Assembly (NCBI GenBank): GCA_947176965.1
Contig: CAMWSU010000022.1
Coordinates: 1 to 34,844 of the forward strand
Reading direction: 5' to 3'
DNA: 34,844 nucleotides
Source: an uncultured Lachnospiraceae bacterium
Lineage (GTDB): Bacteria; Bacillota; Clostridia; Lachnospirales; Lachnospiraceae
The notes under the pieces: generated by a model
Database searches by the model: none
Seen by the model: only the letters and a program-made list of their open reading frames with translations
Told to the model about the DNA's origin: nothing
In this document: positions 23,954-32,967 of the stretch, in pieces
How positions within the stretch are numbered: position 1 is the first letter of the stretch
Layout: every line of letters begins with the position of its first letter
Translations under genes and position numbers: made by a program

Positions 23954-25621
23954 TTATGTGCGTGGTTCATACAGGGGATAAAAGCGGTACATGGTGATCG
24001 TGGACGTGAACGCGGAAAAATCATGCGAAACGGAAGAAATAATGTATTGCTGTTCCCTGTCGGAATCGCTTCTTTGATAAGATACTTTTTTATTCACATC
24101 CAGAAACGGAAGGAGGGCGGTTGTGATCGTGATATGATCGGTCAATCTGCAATTCTTCCAGTTTTCCCATTTTGCACGGTCTGCGGCGAGGTCATCCGAA
24201 GTCAGATTTTCATATTCATTACCCGTTTTCACATCCGGGATCTCGCCAAGCTTCTCCACCGTAAAAGGGGAATCTTTGGTGACTGTCAGATCGACGCGTT
24301 CGCAGTTGTAGAAGTTCTGAAAATATTCTTTGGAATATAACTCGTATTCCTGTCCGTCGCTTCCGGTGACAAACTGACCGCTTTTTGTTCCGTCGGTCAG
24401 CACGTTGACCGCGTGAACCTGCCATTGTCCCAATAGATATGCTTTTTGTACTTGGTTTCCGTCCACACGCGTTTTTCGGATCTTGAACGCATAGACCTGA
24501 TCCGGCTTTAATACATCTGCGCTGATGGGTGCGTCGTTCGCCTCATGATATATGCCGACTGCGCCGAAATGGTTGATCTGTATCTTGGCGTCCGCATGAT
24601 TTGCGGCCGGAATTTTAAGGCCGATCACGTCACCATTTTCATAACCACTTTCATATCCGGAAATGGAAGCGGAATAGATATGTTCCGAATAAGCACATTC
24701 TTCAATGTAGTAATCGACGTCAATGACGTTTCCCCACACCTCACAGATATTTCGCACTGTCGTCATATCGACGGATGTGTTTTCCGAGATAAGTACTCTT
24801 TTCAAAAAAGAATGATCTAAATAAAGATCATCCTCATAACACATGGGTTTTAACTGACAGATAAATGCATTGGTCTCCATATCAAAAAACATTTCATAAT
24901 TCGGGTATAAGTCACGAAAAGCGGTCAGAATGGAGAGAATGCTGCATCCGGAAGAAAACTCCTGATCAAAGGGAATGGCGTTCCAGGTTGTCTCATGTTC
25001 CTCACGGTATGTCTGCCAATCCCTGTTATATTCGGGCATTGCTTTTGCTTCGCCCATGTCGTCGATACGATAATTGGTGATTTTCGCCAGATGCTCCAGC
25101 GTTTCGATCACGGCGTCACGGATTTTATGATATTGGATGACTTCCCCTGTTTCCGCGTCTTCCTGATAAGCCGGATAGCGGATGCGCAAAGCGCCCAATT
25201 GTCCGTTTTTTGTGCCGTCCAGTTTCTTCATAAAATCGGCACAGTTGATTGTCAGTCGATTGGTCGTGGCGTCATAGGTGCCGGAAGTATCCGTATAAAC
25301 ATAAGATCCGAGAGGATAGTATTCGTACTGTTTTGCTCGTATATCATACAAGCCGACGGACAGCCGCAGATCTTTGTTCAGCCACAGCAGGCTCTTTTCC
25401 GTGAGGCGGAGCTGTTCTGTCAGAGTGGGCTGCACAACAAAGCTGGCGGTCCGCCGGATATCGGATTCGCCGTTTATGGACATACTGCCGCTTACAACGC
25501 CGTGAATGGTGCCGATGATTTTTTGATCCTGATCGAATACTTCTATTTTCAAGTCGAGTTTCGGAGATGCAGACCCGGAAAGTACCAGTATCAGATCGTT
25601 CTGTGTGATGAGATCAGCCAT
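23954..25621 (-). CDS. Putative phage tail hub/baseplate protein
   Basis: 555 residues, predicted mostly beta with some helices. N-terminal strands (IEVFDQDQKIIGTIHG..SGSMSINGESDIRRTASFVV) and a later NCADFMKKLDG section resemble the first domains of Gp27-like or Tal-type tail hub proteins; it may belong to the DUF5048 group, but I cannot confirm that. The C-terminus (QQYIISSVSHDFSAFTSTITMYRFYP) also fits a baseplate hub, where such strands close a domain. The ATG shares a base with the upstream stop (TGATG). No lysozyme or protease domain is present. Confidence 0.65.
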   Translation of the reverse strand: MADLITQNDLILVLSGSASPKLDLKIEVFDQDQKIIGTIHGVVSGSMSINGESDIRRTASFVVQPTLTEQLRLTEKSLLWLNKDLRLSVGLYDIRAKQYEYYPLGSYVYTDTSGTYDATTNRLTINCADFMKKLDGTKNGQLGALRIRYPAYQEDAETGEVIQYHKIRDAVIETLEHLAKITNYRIDDMGEAKAMPEYNRDWQTYREEHETTWNAIPFDQEFSSGCSILSILTAFRDLYPNYEMFFDMETNAFICQLKPMCYEDDLYLDHSFLKRVLISENTSVDMTTVRNICEVWGNVIDVDYYIEECAYSEHIYSASISGYESGYENGDVIGLKIPAANHADAKIQINHFGAVGIYHEANDAPISADVLKPDQVYAFKIRKTRVDGNQVQKAYLLGQWQVHAVNVLTDGTKSGQFVTGSDGQEYELYSKEYFQNFYNCERVDLTVTKDSPFTVEKLGEIPDVKTGNEYENLTSDDLAADRAKWENWKNCRLTDHITITTALLPFLDVNKKVSYQRSDSDREQQYIISSVSHDFSAFTSTITMYRFYPLYEPRT

Positions 25622-26550
25622 CAGCTGTTCCACCATTCCGGTGAAAGATCGGAAAGACCTAAATAATACAAATCCTCCTCTGAGTCGGCATCTCCGATTT
25701 CAACCCAGGAAAAAGAAATCTCTCTGTCATTGTAAGTCTGTCTGGCACTGTCGGTCGGATTCGGCGTGATCTGAACAAGCCACATTCTGCCGTCGGGCAG
25801 CTTGAGTATTTTGGGAATCCCGTCGCAGATAAAATCCATGAATGCTTTTTGATAGGTAATGCGCTGATAGTCATGCTGCATTCCGTATGCCAATTCACAG
25901 CCGTTTTCCTCCACAAACGGGATAAACGAGCCCGTACACGTTCCGGTATCGTAGTCAGCGATCGTATTTCTCACAAAGATCGGGTATTTGCTGTTGAGCA
26001 GTTCGACGGTGGCAGACGGGATGTTTCGCGTTGTGTTGCAGCATCCGTCCGTCATATCCGTTCCCCATACTGTGTCGCCTTCGATCAGGAACATTTTGTG
26101 GAATTTCGGCGTTGCCGTAGTTGAGGCATAGGTTCCTTCGCTTCCGTGAAATACCGGAACGGCGGCATATTCGATGGTTTCTCCGGAGGCGGCCAGATAG
26201 TCGGGATGATTGATCACAAAATCCTCGATGGAATGAACCTCTTTGACTGCAATGGTCTTCCATCTGAATTCTCCGGATTTTCGGCTTTTTAATACGATAT
26301 GTGAGGTGGTTTCCAAGGTCCAGTCCACATTTCCGGCGTTTGTGCTGCCGTCAAATCTTGCCCACAATACTGTATCAAAATCCCATTCTAAGGGATGCTC
26401 GTCCGATGGGGTGAGATCTGTCGATCGGGACAGATAGAGGTCGTCATAAATTCCGTTTTTTAGTTCTACATAATGAATGTTTTCTAAATTAGTAGGTGTG
26501 GCGGCGCATGCGAGTGCGTCGCCGACAAAGTTACTTCCACATAAAAACAT
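25621..26550 (-). CDS. Phage tail operon structural protein, unknown
   Basis: 309 residues with GGAGGTGA 9 nt before the ATG. Beta-rich with many Trp and Tyr (WDFDTVLWARFDG, GEFRWKTIAVKE), suggesting stacked structural domains. The last 90 residues (ITYQKAFMDFICDGIPKILKLPDGRMWLVQIT...ISFSWVEIGD) look like a distinct domain. Sits between the Fn3-like protein and the hub, so a baseplate or distal-tail role is likely by position. No catalytic motif seen. Confidence 0.65.
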   Translation of the reverse strand: MFLCGSNFVGDALACAATPTNLENIHYVELKNGIYDDLYLSRSTDLTPSDEHPLEWDFDTVLWARFDGSTNAGNVDWTLETTSHIVLKSRKSGEFRWKTIAVKEVHSIEDFVINHPDYLAASGETIEYAAVPVFHGSEGTYASTTATPKFHKMFLIEGDTVWGTDMTDGCCNTTRNIPSATVELLNSKYPIFVRNTIADYDTGTCTGSFIPFVEENGCELAYGMQHDYQRITYQKAFMDFICDGIPKILKLPDGRMWLVQITPNPTDSARQTYNDREISFSWVEIGDADSEEDLYYLGLSDLSPEWWNS

Positions 26551-26555
26551 GCGCG

Positions 26556-27635
26556 TTATTCACCTCCGATCGTTTGTCCATACTGCGTCAGTTCTTCGCC
26601 AGCAGGGGTGGTTTTGGTAAATACATCGAGCCGGTACAGGTCATTCTTTTTTTTGATGACGAGGGTGATCATGTCCGTGTTTTGGAAAGTCAGCGGCTCA
26701 GAATATAATAAATAATGTCCGATTCCGTTCGGCACAAGAAGACGGAAACGAAGCCTTCCGTCACTGTAGATATGAGAGCTTAATGTGAGTCCGACAGAGT
26801 CATTCTGCATCTTCAAAATGTCGGCGCTCTGCCACAGGTTTGTGCCGCGCAGGATCATGGTGAAATCATCGTCGATCAGAAAGCCCTCGTCATAATAGAG
26901 GGTTTTCTCTTTCAGATCGATCATTCCGTCCGTGTATTCAAAGGTTTCTGTTCCGTTATACTGAATAACAATGAAATTGGTCGCGACTCGGACGCAGCCC
27001 TGGGAGGGCAGCGGATCACTGTAAATCCGGGCGTAGGTATTGGGATTTTCGTAGTGGACGGAGATTTCCTCGTACCCGGTATCCAGTTCCATTCCGTTCA
27101 CGGTAACACCGACACATCTGATATAATAGAATGTATTATTTTCCAAACCCCGGTAAGTGTAACTCAGGGTGGCGGAGTCCGTCAGGGTATCGCTTTCCAG
27201 TAATTGTTTTTTCGTGGAGTCATAGAGGTAGAAGCGGTAGGTGCCGATGACCTCGTGATCGACGGAATGATAATAGACGGAGGCCGAAAAAGAGGCGTTG
27301 GAAATCCTGCCTTGTTCGGGGAGCTGATGAAAATAGAAATCCGGTGTTTCAAAGGTATAGAACAGTACTTTATCCGACAGGGCGGACGGCGTGTGTTCCA
27401 TATCATAGACCTGCGCCTGAATCACATATTTTCTTCCGTTTATCAGCGTATCGGCGGGGATGGCGTGTGTCAGCGCAAAGGAGGAGATCGTATCGTCAAA
27501 CACGATTTGGTTCGTCTCGCCGTCATAAATGACGATCCTGTTTGCGTAAGCGCGGTTTCCCGTCCATGAAAACGATATTTCATAATCCTGCTCTGCGTCA
27601 AAGGGCTTGATTCTCTTTATGATCGGTTTTGCCAT
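26556..27635 (-). CDS. Phage tail protein with Fn3-like domains
   Basis: 359 residues. At least two immunoglobulin-like beta sandwiches occupy the first 210 residues (ISFSWTGNRAYANRIVIYDG, then LSYTYRGLENNTFYYIRCVG, which is typical of Fn3 strands E-G). The last 140 residues form a separate beta-rich part (YTDGMIDLKEKTLYYDEGF...IKKKNDLYRLDVFTKT), which resembles a carbohydrate-binding jelly-roll in its pattern, though this is a weak reading. GAAGGTGA is just before the ATG. The start overlaps the preceding 30-codon ORF by 19 bp. Confidence 0.65.
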   Translation of the reverse strand: MAKPIIKRIKPFDAEQDYEISFSWTGNRAYANRIVIYDGETNQIVFDDTISSFALTHAIPADTLINGRKYVIQAQVYDMEHTPSALSDKVLFYTFETPDFYFHQLPEQGRISNASFSASVYYHSVDHEVIGTYRFYLYDSTKKQLLESDTLTDSATLSYTYRGLENNTFYYIRCVGVTVNGMELDTGYEEISVHYENPNTYARIYSDPLPSQGCVRVATNFIVIQYNGTETFEYTDGMIDLKEKTLYYDEGFLIDDDFTMILRGTNLWQSADILKMQNDSVGLTLSSHIYSDGRLRFRLLVPNGIGHYLLYSEPLTFQNTDMITLVIKKKNDLYRLDVFTKTTPAGEELTQYGQTIGGE

Positions 27636-27709
27636 AGTTCACCTTCTTTCCTGTCATGCACAATGCCGTCAGGCATCATTTTGGCATTGTAAAAACGTAT
27701 TTTTTTCAT
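27617..27709 (-). CDS. 30-residue ORF overlapping the Fn3-like gene
   Basis: MKKIRFYNAKMMPDG and on to GELWQNRS. GAAAGGAAAC 8-9 nt upstream is a good ribosome site. It overlaps the next gene by 19 bp, so it may act for translational coupling. Its start resembles the first strand of amidohydrolase-type proteins, but no more is present. Function unknown. Confidence 0.5.
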   Translation of the reverse strand: MKKIRFYNAKMMPDGIVHDRKEGELWQNRS

Positions 27710-27735
27710 GGTTTGTTTCCTTTCGTGGAGCGTAC

Positions 27736-27993
27736 TTATGCGATGCCGCATATGTGAAGCTTTTTTAAGTCGCCCAAGGGCTCTTTCAGCCATACCCTTT
27801 GTCCGACTTTCAATGAAATATTCGGGATACAGCACGGGACCGTTCTTGTATTGCCGGTCTCATCCAGTACAAGATACCCTTTGGGCGTGACTTCCTTTAT
27901 GACGGATTCGTAAGTTCTGTCGGACTGATGCGTGTTCCATTTTCGGTCGATCATGAGCTGGATCGACTTGGAGAGTTCTGTTTTGAAATCCAT
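27736..27993 (-). CDS. Small phage tail protein ending in an HICGI motif
   Basis: 85 residues from an ATG with GGAAGGG about 10 nt upstream. An N-terminal helix (MDFKTELSKSIQLMIDRK) is followed by a small beta barrel (ESVIKEVTPKGYLVLDETG..TVPCCIPNISLKVGQRVWLKEP) and the end KLHICGI. Small proteins with this OB-like layout and a terminal (H/F)ICG signature occur after the tape measure gene in several Firmicutes phages, where they are thought to belong to the baseplate. It starts 61 bp after the tape-measure stop. Confidence 0.7.
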   Translation of the reverse strand: MDFKTELSKSIQLMIDRKWNTHQSDRTYESVIKEVTPKGYLVLDETGNTRTVPCCIPNISLKVGQRVWLKEPLGDLKKLHICGIA

Positions 27994-28054
27994 GGTTATC
28001 ATTCCCTTCCTTGGCTTTATTTGGTATAGGGAAACGCGGATGAAGGCGTTTCCC

Positions 28055-31000
28055 TTACCGGATCCTGCTTTGCTGGTCGGCATAATTATGGAAGCCTCTG
28101 AAGGTTTCCTCCAACGCGGCGCTGACTTCCCTCATGACCTCTTTGCTGGTAACACCCGGGCAGGTGATCGTAATGCCGTCTACATGGATGTTCGGCTGGA
28201 CATTGCTGTGATTCACGACATTCGATTCGTTCAGTTTCGTAAGCATTTGTTCCATTCTTCTGCTGTGTTCTGACATTGCACTGTCAGCGAGGATATCGAG
28301 CGTTTTGTCCAGGTTTGCTAACAGGGGTTGAACTTTTTCCTGTAGTTCCCATGCGCGATCTCCGGGCTGAACCGGATGCAGTGCGGAGGATTCCGGCACT
28401 GAAAATTCGCGGTTTGGGATCATGCTGCCCTCGGTATCGGTCTGTGTTCCGATAGGAACGGCGGTGACAGGAGAGAGGCTTGCAGCGCTCTGATGCGGCG
28501 GTTTTGAAAGCGTTCCCCGGCGTAAAAGTTCCTGCGTCTGAAGGTGATTGAAAATAATGTCGTTTTCCTGCAGGTTTACGAATTCCGCACCATGGTCACC
28601 GACCGTACGCCAGGTCCCGTCCGAAGAAACAATGATTTCCTGCCCAAGTTCTCCGACAAGCGCTGTTCCGGCTCTGCGGACGCCCCAGTCTCCGGTCACT
28701 TTAGCGGTGCCTTCGGCATGAGGTGCGCCGCCCGGCGTTCCGTCGGGAACGGGGGTGTCTCCGGCTGTGTGATAGGTGATGGTAATGGTCTTTTCGATGT
28801 CTAAGTCGGCCGCCGCATTCAACTGGTTCATTTCCTCTGCTGCCGAACGGATGGCGGGAATGACTTCGTCTGTCAGTTTTTCAGTATGTTGGTCAAAGGC
28901 GTCCATCGCAAGAGTGGTTTCGTTCAATGCGTCAGTCATATTGCTTACGGAGTCCGTCACACCTTGAAACTGTTCCTGCCATGGGGACAGGTCCACTCCG
29001 TACAGCAATGCCATCTGCTCGGTCAGGCTGCCGATATAGCCCTGACTTTCCATATCAATCTCAGCTAAGGTGCTGATATAGTTTTGTTTCCATTGTGCTA
29101 GCAGGGCATCATCGTTGCCGGATAAGATCATTTCAATTGCTCCTGCACCGAATTCGCCGGTGAGCAGTGAGATGTTTTTTGCGTATTCCTGTCTGTCAAT
29201 GACTTCCTGCCATTTGTTTTTGATCTGCTCAAGTGCATTGATCTGGTTGTCAGCCGCCGCATTGATCTGGTCGATCAGGTCGTTATATCTGTCGATTTCC
29301 TCATCCAGCAGATCGATCTGATCCCGAATGGACTGCTTCTGAATTTCCAGTCTGGCGTCGTCCACATTCTGTTTCGCAGCTTTGACAGCGGATGTATCGG
29401 AGGTGTAGACCATGCCGTTTTCTTCGGTAAAGATGAGCGTTGTCCGCTGATTTTCCGCCCTTGCCAGATTATACTGCGCTTTTTGAAGATTCAGGATCAG
29501 GTTTTCCTGTCTGGCTTTGTCTTCCAATGCATTCAATTCGTCCTGTAACGGTTTTTTCCGATCGTTTAAGAGTTCAATCTGTTGTTTGAGGCTTTCTTCC
29601 TGCCTGGATGCGTCTGCACGGATTTGATCGATCTCCGTGTCGAGCAGATAGGATACGGAACCTGCGACGTTGTTCAGATAGTCTTTTTCCTGTGCCAGAT
29701 AATCCAATACCGCTTCGTGGTATTGCTGTGCATATTCCGTGAGGTTTGCATAAAACTGCGTATAGGCGGACTTCAGTTCGTCCAGATATTGCTTTTCGGT
29801 GATGGCGTTATTGTCAAGCCGGTCCTTGAGATCTGCGGTCTGAAGCTCGTAGGCACTGACATAAAGATCTTTTTGGTCGTTTTTTAAGCTGCGTATGGAT
29901 TCCAAAGCGCTTTGCGCTTTATCGTACCATTTTTGGTATTCATTGATCTGTTGCTGCAGGGTTTCGTCAGCAATCTCTTCCATGCCGACCGCGCCGTTCT
30001 GAATAAGGTCCTTGTAGTGATCGGACAGGCCGACGGATTCGGCTTTCTGCATGTATGCGTCATACGCCTGCTGCTGGAGGTCGATCGCTTCGCTGATCTT
30101 ACCGATTTCCCCTGCGAGCGCTTCATTCTTCTGCGAGAGAGTGGAGTAGGCTGCATTTGCTGTCTCGTCCAGGTTTTTGATCTCTTTTTCTACATTTTCG
30201 ATTGCCTGCTCAATCCAGTCGAAGGTTTCCGTTGTGGACCGAGAAGCGCCTTGACCGGAGGAGGAGCGTTTGGAGAGATCACCAAAATGAAATCTGAAAT
30301 CGGATTCACCGCTGGAAAGTGCAGCAATCCTGTCTTGGAGATTCTCAATAGATTCATCGAGTCCGGCTGATACGGCACCGCCTTCTTTTGCGGCAAAAGC
30401 ACGTTTGAGGTTGACCACACATTCATACAGTTCACCGGTTGCGCCCAATGTGTTGCATAAGCTTTCCAGCGCAGATATATCTGCCAAGGTGTTTAGCGGA
30501 TTCTGTGCCATCTCCTTTTGCAGAAGATACTGTCTTAGGTACTCGGCCGTTTCAAGAGATACTTCACCGTTCTCGATCAATTGTGCTGCTTCTTGTGCCG
30601 TGATCGTAACGATGTTATATCCCTGATCGATCAATTCCTGCTGCAATTCATTTAACTGTGACAGAACATCTGCGGCATTTGTAACACCGAGATCTGTCAG
30701 TGACTGCACCAATAAGTCATAGGTTTCTGCGGACATATTTGTACAATCCGTGGCGTAGATCATACTGGTAGCAAGGCGGTCAAATTGCTTCTGAACATCC
30801 TCGGCAGTAGAAGAGGTATCGCTGAGTACGGATACAAATTGCTCATATGCAGAATAGGGCACGTTGATCCCGTCAATCCTATTTAAGTCATCCAAAGCGG
30901 ATTTGATGGACTCATAGGTATCGACGCCGATATTCTCCAGAGAAAATTGTTCTGTGCCGTTTTCATCAAGGCTGAAAATATTCGCATAAGCGGATTGCAG

Positions 31001-32728
31001 AGAGTCAAGAGCAGGTTTTAACTGGGTGTTGAGATGGTCTACGGTTTCGGAGATGGAGAGGGGCGAAGCAGCGAGCTCCTTCACCCTGGCCTCATATCTG
31101 CGTATGGCCTCATCCGCATTATGCGCTCCAAAGGTCACATCTGCCCAGAGCGCAGCCTGCTCTGCCGTGAAGTTCTTTGTGTATTCAGATAACTCAGTGT
31201 ACACTTCATTGTCTGAGGGAAGTGCACCAATTGCGCCGCTGCCCATTCCTAAAAGAAGAGCATCCTGTGTGGATTGCGCTATTTTTGAATAGAGATCCTC
31301 ATTGGTAATCTGACGGACAGAATCTTGTAATGCCTGATATGCGTTTATATAATCGTTATCTGAAAAAATGATCGGAATTTCAATACCGTTTTGTTCACAA
31401 TATGATTTGGCGATTTCAAAGGTACGCTGATATTCTCGGGCGAATTCACGGAGTGACTGGTCATCGGAAGGAACTGCAAGTAAGTCATCCAGTACATGCC
31501 CGAATCGAGGATTCTCTTTGATAAAGTCTATGATCGTTTGAACATATTCCGCGATGTCTGCTTGGTTCTCAAAACCGTTTGCAACGGAGGAATTCAGATT
31601 ATTCACGATGATAGAAGCGGCATTTTTTGACTGCTCATCCATTGCTGCATAGGTCTCATCCGTTACAAGGTAAGCGTTAGCAAGGAGTTCGACATTGTTT
31701 AATGCGGAATCAATTTCTGCCTGATAAGTCTGTATCAGTGCTTTTGCATGCCGCTTTGCGGTTTCGATTTCCTCATCGGTAGAATTCCAGCTGACTCCAA
31801 GGACGCTCCTAATATAATCACTATCGCTGATAGCACTTTCGGATTCTGTAAGACCTTCGCTATCCTTTTGGAGGTCTACATATTGAAAACGCTCTGCACT
31901 CATATTAGAGAACGTCTTGAGCTGATCAAGCGCATCCTGCATAGGGATATCGTATCCTAATGCCGTATCAGAAATCCCGAAAATATTTTTCCAAAAATTT
32001 GTGTTCTGTGTATTCTTCCAGTTTTTAATGATGTCATTTCCGCTGGCATCTTTTCCCGTCAAGAGCATATTGTAAGCTTCCTGCTGAGCCTCCTTATACG
32101 CATCGCGCAATTGCTCTACATTACCTTTTAAGGAGAGGATCGCGTCGCCTTCGTCGGTGTAACCTTGGATCAGTTCAGGGAACATACCGGCAATCTGATT
32201 TACAATGCCGTTATATTCCGTAAATTCTTCTGATGTCAGAGATACGTTTTGTCCAAGATTATTGACGCCCTTGGAGAGTTCCTTATATCTGGAGGCGAGG
32301 CTTTCTGCTGTTTTGGCGTTGTTATTTGCTTCAGAAAGGGCGGAGCTGTAGGATGACATGAGCTCATCCACGCGCTCTTTGCAATGTTCGGCGGAATGAA
32401 CAAGATTGTCGAAGCCTGTAGCGATGAGATCAAGGGCTTTATCGATTACCCACTCGATCGCCTTAGATTGCAGGGATTCTTTGAATTCGCCAAGGATTGA
32501 TGCGGATTCTTTCGCAGAGGAAGCAAGTTCCGAAGTTGCGTCGCTGTTTTGTCTCATATCCTGTCGGTAGGAAGCGGAGACGCTGCTGATGCTCCGATAG
32601 GTAGAGCGGATCGCTTCCATATTAAGAAGGAAGTTTTGACCCAGCTGCTGCATATTTAGGATCTCAACCGACACCTCCTGATAGGATCCTGAGGATGTGG
32701 ATTGAGAGGTATGACTGTGCGTGCTCAA
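28055..32728 (-). CDS. Phage tail tape measure protein (copy 1, complete)
   Basis: A 1557-residue protein that would set tail length and line the tail tube. It is almost wholly alpha-helical. The segment at about residues 920-1250 is coiled coil (DLYVSAYELQT, KKPLQDELNALEDKA, LQKAQYNLARAENQRT) and is closely related to the neighbouring partial gene. The C-terminal part has GTALVGELGQEIIV and NDIIFNHLQTQELL, which are hallmarks of Firmicutes tape measure C-termini, and ends with a CPGVTSKEV segment. I chose a TTG start at 32728 because AGGAGG lies exactly 8 nt upstream. The frame stays open to an ATG at 32827 without a good ribosome site and through the 38-codon ORF, so that part is probably not translated. 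Confidence 0.85.
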   Translation of the reverse strand: MSTHSHTSQSTSSGSYQEVSVEILNMQQLGQNFLLNMEAIRSTYRSISSVSASYRQDMRQNSDATSELASSAKESASILGEFKESLQSKAIEWVIDKALDLIATGFDNLVHSAEHCKERVDELMSSYSSALSEANNNAKTAESLASRYKELSKGVNNLGQNVSLTSEEFTEYNGIVNQIAGMFPELIQGYTDEGDAILSLKGNVEQLRDAYKEAQQEAYNMLLTGKDASGNDIIKNWKNTQNTNFWKNIFGISDTALGYDIPMQDALDQLKTFSNMSAERFQYVDLQKDSEGLTESESAISDSDYIRSVLGVSWNSTDEEIETAKRHAKALIQTYQAEIDSALNNVELLANAYLVTDETYAAMDEQSKNAASIIVNNLNSSVANGFENQADIAEYVQTIIDFIKENPRFGHVLDDLLAVPSDDQSLREFAREYQRTFEIAKSYCEQNGIEIPIIFSDNDYINAYQALQDSVRQITNEDLYSKIAQSTQDALLLGMGSGAIGALPSDNEVYTELSEYTKNFTAEQAALWADVTFGAHNADEAIRRYEARVKELAASPLSISETVDHLNTQLKPALDSLQSAYANIFSLDENGTEQFSLENIGVDTYESIKSALDDLNRIDGINVPYSAYEQFVSVLSDTSSTAEDVQKQFDRLATSMIYATDCTNMSAETYDLLVQSLTDLGVTNAADVLSQLNELQQELIDQGYNIVTITAQEAAQLIENGEVSLETAEYLRQYLLQKEMAQNPLNTLADISALESLCNTLGATGELYECVVNLKRAFAAKEGGAVSAGLDESIENLQDRIAALSSGESDFRFHFGDLSKRSSSGQGASRSTTETFDWIEQAIENVEKEIKNLDETANAAYSTLSQKNEALAGEIGKISEAIDLQQQAYDAYMQKAESVGLSDHYKDLIQNGAVGMEEIADETLQQQINEYQKWYDKAQSALESIRSLKNDQKDLYVSAYELQTADLKDRLDNNAITEKQYLDELKSAYTQFYANLTEYAQQYHEAVLDYLAQEKDYLNNVAGSVSYLLDTEIDQIRADASRQEESLKQQIELLNDRKKPLQDELNALEDKARQENLILNLQKAQYNLARAENQRTTLIFTEENGMVYTSDTSAVKAAKQNVDDARLEIQKQSIRDQIDLLDEEIDRYNDLIDQINAAADNQINALEQIKNKWQEVIDRQEYAKNISLLTGEFGAGAIEMILSGNDDALLAQWKQNYISTLAEIDMESQGYIGSLTEQMALLYGVDLSPWQEQFQGVTDSVSNMTDALNETTLAMDAFDQHTEKLTDEVIPAIRSAAEEMNQLNAAADLDIEKTITITYHTAGDTPVPDGTPGGAPHAEGTAKVTGDWGVRRAGTALVGELGQEIIVSSDGTWRTVGDHGAEFVNLQENDIIFNHLQTQELLRRGTLSKPPHQSAASLSPVTAVPIGTQTDTEGSMIPNREFSVPESSALHPVQPGDRAWELQEKVQPLLANLDKTLDILADSAMSEHSRRMEQMLTKLNESNVVNHSNVQPNIHVDGITITCPGVTSKEVMREVSAALEETFRGFHNYADQQSRIR

Positions 32729-32742
32729 TAGGTTCCCCTCCT

Positions 32743-32859
32743 TTACTTGTGTTCCTGATGTTTTGAATGACTGATCTCCTCCATTACGGAAAGGATGGCA
32801 CCGTAAAGCATTGCCCTGATTCTCCATTCGTTTCTTTTCATTCTCAAATAATTCACCAT
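32743..32859 (-). CDS. 38-residue basic ORF upstream of the tape measure gene
   Basis: MVNYLRMKRNEWRIR and on to SHSKHQEHK, preceded by CGGAGGT at the right distance. Its TAA stop lies in the AAGTAAAGGAGG that serves as the ribosome site of the tape measure gene, so translation of the two is probably coupled. The product is positively charged and amphipathic, with one short hydrophobic helix. The position just before a tape measure gene is where tail assembly chaperones lie, but 38 residues is too short to call it one. Absent from normal gene calling because of its size. Confidence 0.6.
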   Translation of the reverse strand: MVNYLRMKRNEWRIRAMLYGAILSVMEEISHSKHQEHK

Positions 32860-32921
32860 GATGATTACCTCCGCTATTTTATTTTTCTAAAAAATAAACT
32901 TTTGCAAAATTCTGTTGAGAA

Positions 32922-32955
32922 ATTACCCACACCCCTATTTCAGAGTGTGGGTAAT
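32922..32955 (-). terminator. Intercistronic hairpin between the two tape-measure genes
   Basis: A perfect 11-bp stem, ATTACCCACAC with GTGTGGGTAAT, and a 12-nt loop, just after the stop at 32968. On the - strand only TTCTC follows, so it is a weak terminator or an attenuation/processing hairpin that could lower the expression of copy 1 relative to copy 2. Confidence 0.5.
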
Positions 32956-32967
32956 GATAAAAATTCA

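Noticed and set aside
24995-25666. A 223-residue + strand frame opposite the hub gene
   Set aside because: No ribosome site, shadow of a well-supported - strand gene, and opposed to the operon direction.
28055-32728. Programmed frameshift or split tape measure
   Set aside because: Both tape-measure-like frames are intact with separate stops and a separate ribosome site; the two share a paralogous core rather than continuing one another.
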